Shown: one piece after another, positions 55,452 through 64,000 of the stretch | Numbering within the stretch: position 1 is the stretch's first letter | Layout: every line of letters begins with the position of its first letter | NCBI GenBank assembly: GCA_037176845.1 | Contig: JAYKXP010000164.1 | Span: 30,809-94,808, forward strand | From: Paramarasmius palmivorus | Lineage: Eukaryota > Basidiomycota > Agaricomycetes > Agaricales > Marasmiaceae | Reading direction: 5' to 3' | DNA: 64,000 nucleotides | Translations under genes and position numbers: made by a program | The notes under the pieces: generated by a model | Database searches by the model: none | What the model saw: only the letters and a program-made list of their open reading frames with translations | Told to the model about the DNA's origin: nothing

Positions 55452-57626
55452 ATGCCTTCGAGAAAAAAGCCTGTCCAGAACCCAATTCCCCCGCCTCCTG
55501 CTCTGAACGCGCTGTCGCCGTCCAAAGGTGTGTTCAATGGCTGAGCCCCGATGCCTCCTGTTTGCTGAAGCTAGCTATGCCAAAAGAAGCATCAGCACCA
55601 GGGCCAAGACTGACACGCCGACGCAAGCAAATTGAAAGCGACATACCCGCTACGGAGACTCTAACTAGCATTCCTGAAAGCTCCCAGCCTGTTAACCCTG
55701 CTCCAGATCTTCCGCCCAGTAATCGTCGGTCCTCTCGATCTACTCGTAACGTGAATCCGGCTCCTACGCGACCAAAGCCTCGAAGAACATCAGCCGAGGT
55801 CCAGAGTCAAAAACGTGCAGAAGAAGAGGCAAGGGCTCAAGCCGAAGCTGAAAGGCAGCAGCAGTTGAATGTCCTCAGCTCCATGGAAGCTGATTTGCGG
55901 GTCCAGATAGATGTTGAGAGGGAACTTGTTGAAATTGGGGGCTATGACCTTCCAATGGTGGTGGAAGAGGAAGAGGGACCAGATATGGTAGAAGTTGTTG
56001 GAACTTCAAAAGGTGATGCTGACGGTGAATATTTTGATTTCTCTGCAGTGGATAAGGGAGATGAGAGCGCTGAAGAGGTTGGTGCTCACCTGTATGATTC
56101 TGCTCCCGCTGACTCTGTAAAAAGACTGCTCAGCCAACGAGAGGCAGGGGTAGGGGAAGAGGTAAAGGCAAAGGGAGAGGAGGAGGTCGTGGTGGGAAAA
56201 GGAAGCGGGGTGATGGAAACGAGTCCAACACGCAGTATGTTTACGTCTACTTGCTTCCCATACCTCCATCTTTTCTCACTGTTTGACAGGTCGAAGAAAC
56301 AGAGTAAACCATTTCCGACGGGTTTAAAAGCCACGTATACTGCCTCACAAGCGCCTAGAACTCAAGAATCATCGGTTACAGGTGAAGGTGAAGTTGGAGG
56401 TCTCCATGACAGTGATATAGATGACTCCGTTGGGATTCCAGCTGCTGCAGGCAATAATGTGAGTAACCCTTCAATTATTTTGAATGGATCTCACTATTAT
56501 ATATAGCCGGTTGTTGGATTTACGGTGAAAGCCCCAGCACAATTACCCAAAGGATCCAAACGCAAACGGTCAAATACAGCTTCTTCCGAAACTGTTGCAA
56601 CTCAGACCCTGGCCGTACCAACTCCGACACCTCAGGCTCCTGCCCCGGCTGTTAAGACCACCAATGCATCTATCCGAAAGTCAGACATGCCCGATTTCAT
56701 CGTCAGAGACTGGGAACCGGTTTTTACCCATTCATTACGGTGCCGAATCTTCAACGAGCCAAATTTGTTCAACATTAAGCGTACAAGGGAGCTGGTTCCA
56801 ATTATCCAGGACGTCGTGAATCGCCTCTACCCCGGGATATCATACTCTGTGATGTTGAATCATGAACCAGTTCTCGAGATGGTGCGTTCTCCACATTGTT
56901 TCACCCAAGCTCAGCCTCTAACTCCTCCTCCTAGTCATACCGCAAGATTACAGAATGTCGAACTAACATTGCAGGAGCATCACTGGATGTTGTGAAGACT
57001 TATCTGGAAGGAACGTACACCGAGCAGCCAGAGGGACAAAGGCAGTATTGTACATGGGCACTCCGGAACGATGGGCCTGCTATTTACTCAACGCCGACAC
57101 CATCTAGCTGTACAGCCAAGCCTGGAACACCGGGTTATCAGGTACGTTATTGTATAATCTCTATCTGGACCATGCAAAGACGCTCTTTTACAGTACCCTG
57201 ATGGAATGTTCGAGTCATTTTTCATTGTACAGGCCATGCGAAGGTGCAGCGCCTCGATACAGAGCTCGAAGGTCGATTTCGGGCGCCCTATCGGTGCAGT
57301 CGCCACTGTAGCTTCAGCTGTAGGTCTCGCAATACCTCCTTTATGATGTACTCACTGAAAAATATTCATAGGTCGAACGGGCGTTTCATCATTTCGAGAA
57401 TAACAACATTGATACATTACCTAAAGATCAATTTTCGACCTCTTCATACTCCTCAACCATCGATGGATACGCCGAGTACCTTCGTGGTTTCAGCGAGCGG
57501 CGATGGAGCCATCTTCGGGAACTCTACGAGTACAAAATTCAGCCTGCCACTCCCGTTGCCGAAACATCATTGGGCCCTGGTCGACGCCAGCTATATGTGC
57601 CGGCAAGTCCTGTCAAAGGACAGTGA
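55452..57626 (+). CDS. Plavaka accessory protein (multi-exon, unknown function)
   Basis: Starts MPSRKKPVQNPIPPPPALNA, then an intron to 55577. The long first part is basic and disordered (TRRRKQIESD, PTRPKPRRTSAEVQ), with an alpha-helical QKRAEEEARAQAEAERQQQL segment and an acidic middle (VVEEEEGPDMVEVV). Later exons are better structured: PDFIVRDWEPVFTHSLRCRI, LVPIIQDVVNRLYPGISYSV, FGRPIGAVATVASAVER, AFHHFENNN, LRELYEYKI, ending at TGA 57624. Introns interrupt at about 56.24, 56.46, 56.88, 57.14 and 57.31 kb. Second genes in such elements are known, but I cannot name a domain. Confidence 0.65.
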
Positions 57627-58037
57627 ACAGATATATTCATTCCCTTACCTTGCGATACCAATTTGATACCTTTTTCTTGGTTTTTTTAATATCTGCTGTT
57701 ATTTTCGGCTTCCCTTTCTTGGATTCCTACGAGCGCCACCTACACTGTATCTCAACAGCCTTGATATTTACGCAGAATGGTCGTAATTAATACTGGATGT
57801 ATAATATTTGCCCTGGATACCAATCATATCCCTCTGTCTACCCGTAGAACCTGTGTACTATGGCCTAGCATGTACCATTTCGGCATTTTGGCATTTTTGG
57901 CCGGTGTGCCATGAGGATAAACGGTCGCGGCATTTCGGAAAACCGGGTCTAGCCTCTAGCATTCGGCATTTTGGCCCAAAATGCCGTCGGCATGCCGCTC
58001 CCGTGCCGAAATGCCATCTGATGTAACCTTACTGATG

Positions 58038-59095
58038 TATAGGGAAATATTGCTGCGTATAAGTCGCTGCAAAATGAAACACAACAGTAATTGTTGCTGG
58101 AATAAAGACAAGGGAGATGGTAACAATCTGCATTCGGTGTCTCTCCTTCAGTTCGTCATGCTTGATAATAACGTGAATGCACAATGCGACAAGCACTATA
58201 TATAATGCTGAAGCATTATCGATAAGTGGCGTGAACGATTACCACTAGTTATGCATTCCCTACCATAGAGCATCCCGAGAACCTGCGATGATTAGTGGCT
58301 AACCTGAGATATGTTTGGAAAGGGTCGCAACCGGAAAGTACTCACGAACGTTAAACCCGCGGTGATGCTCGATACTCCCATTGTAAGTGTGAAAATGGGT
58401 GTTTAAGGGTTGTTAATGGAGAGTGTTGCTCTGATTTTATACACTATCAAAGCCATGAGCGGGTGCACTTTCTAACAATAACCAGTGATACATAGTAGAT
58501 CCGCAGTTTTTGATGAGCTATGATGGACTCCGTCGCCTGTTTCGTTGACCTACGAGTAGAATTGCTGTCCTTACTGCAAGTGTTGATATCAGTCTGTGAC
58601 TCATATTGATCATATAAACGAAGACGTCGTTCCAACGCCCTAGTCATCGCTAATAGGCGACCGGTGAGCGTGGGGGCCTCATAAGATCGCGTCACCTGAA
58701 GATACGGCCGCATAACCCACGCCCGTGGGAACATCGTTTAGAAAATGTATGCCAATATGGCGCGAGCCAGCTCTCTGAAAAATCGCATCAGTTCTTGGTG
58801 CAACGCCTTGTCCTCATGCCTTCGCATACAGCTGATGGGGGAAAGCTTCGTTTCCAGATCCAACTATGCCTGTGTCTCAGCTGGACCATTGAATGTTAGG
58901 CTGTGCCCGTTGGATAGAGAACAATTAAATACCGAGCCTCATACCCGGAAGAACGTGGGAAGACCTCCCGCGCATTACCATGTGGAATCACATCAAGCGG
59001 CGCGGTGTCTGCCTAGGGAGATTATATGCCGACGCTCTTTTGGAAACACAGGTACGATGCAAACGATGTGAATAATACGTTCTTGTTCAACATCT
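58038..59095. repeat. Spacer matching 48.03-48.95 kb; first bases are the severed exon 1 of 7TM gene F
   Basis: Continues the paralogous sequence exactly where the left flank of the transposon stops. Frames at 58447-58734 and 58745-59071 are not conserved in the left copy. Confidence 0.6.
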
Positions 59096-59108
59096 CATCT
59101 TCCTTCCT

Positions 59109-59411
59109 CTAAAGAGGCTTTTCCGTGTCTCCAGTCATGGAAGTAAAAGTTGACCTCGGACTGGGATAGTCCATATCATCATCCTTTACTATTCTACCCT
59201 TGTTGAACCCAAACGCGTCTCTGCGATTTGAGTACCACCGCCGACGAAGGCCTATGAGGGCGAGTACGAGGAGTGCGAGAAAGGCTATGCCTCCGATGAC
59301 GCCTCCGATGATAGCATTTGTATTTGATTTGTTCACTTCGTTGTTAGAGGGAACAACTGCTGCAGATGCGGATGTAGTTGTGCACGGCGCAGTGTCTGTT
59401 CTAGTCATATT
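59109..59411 (-). pseudogene. Family-1 protein P1 lacking ectodomain and signal
   Basis: Frame from ATG 59408 (MTRTDTAPC): short Ser/Thr stalk, helix IIGGVIGGIAFLALLVLALI, LRRRWYSNRRDAFGFNKGR, MDYPSPRSTFTSMTGDTEKP. Compared with P2, sequence upstream of P2's promoter (GGCTCGGA(x)(x)CTCA(C/T)ATTAAT) is joined here directly to the stalk exon (ATCAGCAAT). Signal and ectodomain exons were therefore removed by deletion. Any product would be a membrane anchor and tail with almost no extracellular part. Confidence 0.6.
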
Positions 59412-59429
59412 GCTGATTAATATGAGTGT

Positions 59430-60170
59430 CCGAGCCACAACGCTGCATCTTGTTGATCATCTCCTGGTCTCCCTGATCTCTTCCTAGCCGTGACGGACAT
59501 GGGCAAATCACAGTCAACAATGTATCCTATTCATGTAGGGTATGTACTCAAGTTCTCGAGCGGCCAGCACGTTGTGGACTCTAGGCAGTACAACCTGGAA
59601 GCATCGTGGCTCATCATGTAGCCTCAGCGATCAAAGTCGACATCTTACAGTCGGCGAGCTCAAGAATGGGAGCAATGTATTGCTATGCGTCAGGCAGGAA
59701 TATGTCGCCCGGTGGACCATCAAACCCTGATCATCTGCAAGGAAAGATGCCAAGTACGTGTACTACAGCAATGATCACGAGTCGTGCGTGGAAGCAGCGA
59801 GCGAGGAAGACCAAGATATCAGGACGTAAGAATGGAAGGAAGGCGGCGTAAGCCAACAATACAAGCACAATACGACATTTTGAAGAGAAATAGCATCAGA
59901 ATCCGTATGCAAGGGATAGCGGAATTTCGGAGAGTGGTGGAACGAAAAGGCGCAGTGGGAGTAGGACAGTTAACACGGAAAGGGAGGAAGGAACGATAGG
60001 TTATTTTTTTCTACATCGAAGACGAAAGGATTGGTTTCAAATGGCGGAGTCAAATCCATGGCCCTTGAGAGGCCAAGGCGGTGCTGGAGGACATGTAACG
60101 CCTACGCTAGCTTCGCAACATTCACGCAATCTCCGGATTCCCATTACCCGTTTACCCGGACCACCACTAT
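59430..60170. repeat. Duplicated upstream region, left copy (matches 61.73-62.35 kb)
   Basis: Landmarks: CATCTTGTTGATCATCTCC, GTCAACAATGTATCCTA, AATTGGGAGCAATGT-like, GCAAGGAAAGATG. No gene called in 59.45-60.71 kb. Confidence 0.6.
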
Positions 60171-60714
60171 ATAAACAAGCTCATTTACTTACCTTGGTTA
60201 GTCTTAGTTTGCCCAGTACTTGTACCTACGCTGTTATAAAAACCTCGTTGTGTCCAGGTCTCGGGTGATGGGCCCGTTCGAAACGCCTCGGCCTTGACTC
60301 GGACAAGTCCGATAGCACCTTTGCTTCATTCTCTTCCTTCTTGCCTTCCCATATTGTGTGCCATATTAACACGTCCCGATAAAAATGAATTTGATAGAGA
60401 TTAGGACCGGTAATAGATGGCTAGGGGTGCAGCTATGGACATTTCAAGCAAGTTTCGTAGAATTCGGGCGACAATTAAAACGACCAGACCTTAAATACAC
60501 CGATATGTTCTTCTGGAATAGTGTTCTAATGTAAATGTACAGTAAACATAAGCTGGAGGGTAGTCGTTACTGGGAAAACAAAACCGGCGAGACTCGGCAA
60601 CACCCATCGGCAGCCAGTCGATCTCGACACCGGCGCATCTCTCTACTGTCTAACGTCTTTGAACATGCACAGGGCAGAAGCTCGCCTATCATTCTCATTC
60701 TCAGACTGCAGTAC

Positions 60715-61606
60715 CTATCTACCATCCTTCTTCCTCAGAGGCTTTTCTGTGTCTCCAGTCATGGAAGCAAAAGATGACCTCGGACTGGTATAGTCAATAC
60801 CAGCATCCGGCGCTCCCTTCACCATTCTATCTTTGTTGAAGCCAAGCGCATTTCCGTGATTTAAGCGCCGGCGACGAAGGTATATGAATGCGAGTGCGAC
60901 GAGGGCGAGAAATGCTACGCCCCCGATGACGCCTCCTATGATAGCGTTCATATTTGATTTGTTCTCATTAGTCGCTGCGGATGTGGATGCGGTTGTACCT
61001 GGCGCAGTGATTGTTCCAGTTGAATTGCTGATTATGGTGTTAGAAATACGTGCACTCATCGGAATGAAAGATACTAAGAGGCACATACCAATGGTATGTG
61101 TCAGTCTGCATAATAGCTATCGGATATAGCGCGTCAGGCCACTTGCTGAATAAAATCTGAGAACGAACTAAGCTAAGTGGAGAAACAGGGGCACTTACCC
61201 ATCATTCGCCCAAGCCGTCAGAATATAGGCTCTACATAGGGTGAACATCACACTATGACCAAGTACACTAGCGAGATACTTACCCAGGAGCGACTGTGCT
61301 GAAATTAGCCAAACAAGGAGACGTTGTGCACGATTGCCGCTCGGTCACCGGACGCCTTCCATCCCACAATTGGAGCTGAACATGCCTCTGGTCATCTGGA
61401 TCTGGATCTGAATCCGACTTCCAACTGATATTCAGTCGAACCGTTCCATCGGGGAGCGGAACCACTGGATTTTGTGGCTTGACTTCTTCAATGGTGAGAT
61501 TCGGCTCCCCCCATGAAAAAGGCACGGTTAAGCTGAGAATTAGTCAAGCGCAAGATTTGAGGTGTTCTAATAAGAGACCGCACATTAATGTTAGAAGCCA
61601 TAGCAT
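60715..61606 (-). CDS. Family-1 single-pass surface protein P2 (intact, 231 aa)
   Basis: Four exons in frame (696 bases with stop): 61584-61606, 61284-61532, 61199-61231, 60715-61105. A 23-base first exon and exon 2 give the signal MLWLLTLILTVPFSW. Ectodomain TVRLNISWKSDSDPD, LQLWDGRRP, four Cys (QSCTTSPCLANF); then G|AYILTAWANDG split at the same place and phase as in copies 1-4 and K. Stalk ISNSTGTITAPGTTASTS, helix at about 156-178 (IIGGVIGGVAFLALVALAFI), tail LRRRR, GFNKDRMVK, DYTSPRSSFASMTGDTEKPL. The tail has no PPxY but ends in a conserved Ser/Thr block that could be phosphorylated (inference). The only intact member of the P trio. Confidence 0.8.
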
Positions 61607-61724
61607 TCTGTGAATTCCTCGTTGTGAAAGTTGCTTCCAAGCCGAAGATCAGATAATGGGGACTTGATGCAGGGTGTCAAGGGGTCGACGGCCTACGAGT
61701 ATTTAAGAGTTTGCTGTTGAGGAT

Positions 61725-62350
61725 TTATTAATGTGAGCATCCGAGCCACGACACTGCATCTTGTTGATCATCTCCCGGTCTCCCTGATCTGTTCTCAGCC
61801 GTGATGGATGTGGGCAGATCGCAGTCAACAATGTATCCTACTAAGATAGGACACGTTCCTAAGTTCTGACTCCCACGAAATCAGGAAGATAAGAATGATC
61901 TGCGGTATGAGTTATTAGAGCTCTGAATTATCGCGTAGTTGTGTAGTCCCGGTGCTCATAACCGAATCCTGCGTGCGGGATCAAGATTGGGAGCAATGTG
62001 TTGCTATGTGTCAGGCGGGAGTACGTCGCTCGATGAACCATCAAATCTAATCATTTGCAAGGAAAGATGACGGGTGTCACAATAATGATCACGAGTCGTG
62101 CGTTGGAGCAGCGACCGAGTAAGATTGAAGGATCCGGACGTAAAAGGGGAAGAAATAGCGACACTTCGGAGAGTGATGGTATGAAACGATGTAGTGGGAG
62201 TAAACCAATGACACAGAAGAAGTGATATATTCCTAAGTGATTGATTGCCGAGTTTGTACATCGAAGACGAAAGGATCATGGGATATAAATAGGGGAGGCT
62301 GACCCATGACCTTTGAGATCAAGGCGGTGCCCAAGGATAGATGGCTGTGT
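61725..62350. repeat. Duplicated upstream region, right copy
   Basis: Matches 59.43-60.17 kb; includes the presumptive promoter DNA of P2. Confidence 0.6.
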
Positions 62351-63790
62351 ATGATTTACCCCCGATAAAGCGACCGTACGGAAGTCAAGAGGAATGCTTG
62401 TGCAGGACGTATCGTTATTTGTAGAGACGACGAGGCTACGCATAAGGGTATTAGAGGTAGGGTACGGAGGATCGATGTTACTTCGACGAGGAGCGAGTGT
62501 TGTGCTGAGGGATGGTGTAAGAACGAGGACCCTCACGGAGCTTCTCCATCTGTTCCTAATCATATCCCCTCCCGACCATCCAACTCAGCCCTGTTTCCTA
62601 ATGAGAGGTAGACCATATTGCGAGCGTTCCAAGCCTCTGATAAGAGACAGCCTCTTGATCTGAATAGAGAGGGTACTAGAAGGAGCTCTCTATGCAGGCG
62701 GCGACGTGTACGCCGAGGCGAGTATAAGCATGGAACAGAGGAAGTGAAAGCGGATCGAGGGACGGGATTTGGGATGGTCATCAAGTCTAGGAAGGTATTG
62801 AAGATATCAAGGTATCGACCGAGCTACATGCAAAGTGAGCGAGGACTTGGAAATGCAGCGCAGCGTAGTAACATACCTTGTCGGAGCGTATCCAAGACGT
62901 ATATCCGCGACCAACTCAACCATCCTATCCAATACAGGGCGTACAGTCAACTTGATAACGTACCGCCCTCCTGAATGGATGTCCATGCACCCTTGGCATA
63001 GAGTAGCACGGCTCTATGCGAGGGCACAGGCAAAGAAAAACGAAGAGCCGCGATGAGCAATAATAGTCATTTTGCCGTGAGTGTTTATGGTGAGTCTGGT
63101 GGATGTTGTGCCGAGGATGGACCAGCGGAGGCCGAAGGAAAGAGGCCTAGGAACGACAGTGCTGGACGAAAAGAAAAACTCTGATTATGTAATTTGGGGT
63201 TAGGGTTGTTTCCAAACTTTGCCGAACCTTGTGCCGAACAATTGCCGAACACTTCTTTTTGCGAACACTCATCGTCCCATTCAAAATTGACCAAGATGAG
63301 CGAAGTGGGGAATTGCAGCCGTCGAACGCTAGAATCGTTGAAAGATAAGCATCAACAATGCGTTCAAGCTCTTATTACTATACCTTATTACTATACCACC
63401 CGAACCACACACCGCCTCACAGGATGGCATAGGACAGTAACAGTAACTCCAAGTTCTTCCTTCGTTATCTCACTCACAAGTTAGGTACACGCTTTCTTTC
63501 GAGTATGGCTTAATTTGCTGTACTTGAGCCTTCAATGATAGGTATACCGTTTTGCCCTGGACGATGTCATCGTGGACAGATCATTTCTGAACTGAATTGA
63601 GACCAGGTCATCATGATAGTGAGTGCCAGGCCTTGTGCATGAGTCTTTAATTATCTAGTAAGCCTTCGTGTCTTTGCATTCTTTACGGGTCGCCATCCTA
63701 CCTAAATCATTGCCTCCAGAACATCTGCGCTAGGCTCGTCAAGAGAGCGCTACTTATAGCCATCCCCTGTTCTTGACCTTCCAAGTCAAG
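62351..63790. other. Unassigned; short frames only
   Basis: Plus frame 62835-63056 (SEDLEMQRSVVTYLVGAYPR) and plus frame 63194-63484 are open but have no paralogue or domain. 63.20-63.26 kb has three GCCGAAC units. Nothing firm. Confidence 0.3.
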
Positions 63791-63799
63791 GGTTTTCCA

Positions 63800-63945
63800 A
63801 CCTCTAAAACCAGCACTCCAGCCCGACAGACAAAGTCCGATACGCAAAACCAATCCACATTCATATTCGAATGCAGGCACGTCTCCGCCTCCTTCTGAGT
63901 CTAGGAGCAGGAGTGTCGTTGATATTCCATCTGAGTAAGAAAAGG
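63800..63945 (+). pseudogene. Family-1 tail fragment at the right edge
   Basis: Reads RQSPIRKTNPHSYSNAGT, then SPPPSESRSRSVVDIPSE and stop, i.e. the SESG...DIPPxY end of a family-1 tail with the PPxY lost. No helix exon upstream in the window. Confidence 0.5.
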
Positions 63946-64000
63946 CATTGGGATAGATAGATAGAATGTCGATGTGTCCCTAATTCAAGCGCCCTTCTAG

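Larger units (their letters stand above)
51965..58037. mobile_element. Plavaka-type DNA transposon, 6,073 bp, apparently complete
   Basis: Ends are inverted repeats: left CATCAGTAAGATAAC, right in reverse complement CATCAGTAAGGTTAC. Both are followed by subterminal GGCATTTCGGCA-type repeats (51.98-52.06 and 57.88-58.02 kb). Inside are two divergent genes: transposase (minus) and an accessory gene (plus), separated by 148 bases. The empty site in the paralogue at about 48.03 kb (CTTCTATAGGGAAATA-like) shows that the flanks were contiguous. A clean target duplication is not visible; flanks read CTAGT and TATAG. Confidence 0.85.
49955..61620. repeat. Duplicated unit 3, right copy (interrupted by Plavaka)
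   Basis: See the left copy. Without the 6.07-kb transposon and the extra P gene it would be close in length to the left copy plus the central 7TM exons. Confidence 0.65.

Noticed and set aside
55562..56506. One uninterrupted 314-codon protein
   Set aside because: It reads through introns near 56.24 and 56.46 kb and begins within an intron/exon border; the gene starts at 55452 and has later exons to 57626.
57808..58205. Small plus-strand ORFs near the right end of the transposon
   Set aside because: They lie in the subterminal GGCATTTCGGCA repeats and cross the element boundary.
62276..62974. Overlapping ORFs on both strands, 74-118 codons
   Set aside because: No domain, paralogue or splice support; either could be chance.
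1..64000. tRNA, rRNA, CRISPR arrays, bacterial-type operons
   Set aside because: None seen on either strand; intron-rich eukaryotic gene structure throughout.

Overview
The window looks like an accessory region of an Agaricomycete (Basidiomycota) genome. Coding sequence is broken by introns of about 46-55 bases, an intact Plavaka-type DNA transposon is present, and the recurrent gene families are of a kind common in mushrooms and relatives. I cannot name the genus. No rRNA, tRNA or CRISPR was seen.

The region is built from two multigene families of predicted cell-surface proteins. Family 1 is a single-pass membrane protein: signal peptide, beta-sandwich-like ectodomain with an NWTW-x-EGDPT type core, Ser/Thr stalk, one membrane helix, and a cytoplasmic tail. 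The tail usually ends in a DSGWRP block plus a PPxY motif, or in a SPRSxFxSMTGDTEKPL block. Family 2 is a multi-span, 7TM-like protein with a WRC(x2)VWG motif after helix 3, an RI(x2)ISR(x)A motif, an ESGM(x)YP motif and a GISQT(x)I(x)VR C-terminal exon. By assembling exons by hand I obtained complete reading frames for family 1 at 3.6-4.6, 15.9-17.0, 30.1-31.3, 35.4-36.5 and 60.7-61.6 kb (plus probable single-exon members at 40.3-41.0 and 42.8-43.5 kb), and for family 2 at 9.2-10.6, 44.5-46.1 and 50.2-51.6 kb. The rest are broken copies.

Layout. 0-5 kb: broken and intact family-1 genes and a Plavaka-derived small element. 6-10.9 kb and 14.4-20.7 kb: two copies of a block (repeat module, family-1 gene, 7TM gene), the second carrying a TA-flanked MITE and a 1-kb insertion. 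11.6-12.5 / 23.9-24.7 kb: a duplicated spacer. 24.6-29.6 / 37.9-41.0 kb: a second duplicated block (small membrane protein, family-1 genes). 30-36.5 kb: further family-1 genes. 42.8-46.1 kb: family-1 gene and 7TM gene. 47.0-49.9 / 50.0-61.6 kb: a third duplicated unit (7TM plus family-1), the second copy split by a 6.07-kb Plavaka element with two divergent genes (52.1-57.6 kb). 61.7-64 kb: degraded duplicate DNA.

What they may do together: this is inference. Repeated pairing of fast-diverging ectodomain proteins with 7TM proteins, frequent duplication, exon loss and patches of near-identity fit a rapidly evolving surface sensing or recognition cluster. Nothing in the sequence proves a ligand, partner or pathway. 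Splice sites were assigned by hand from GT-AG signals, frame and paralogue comparison, without transcripts.
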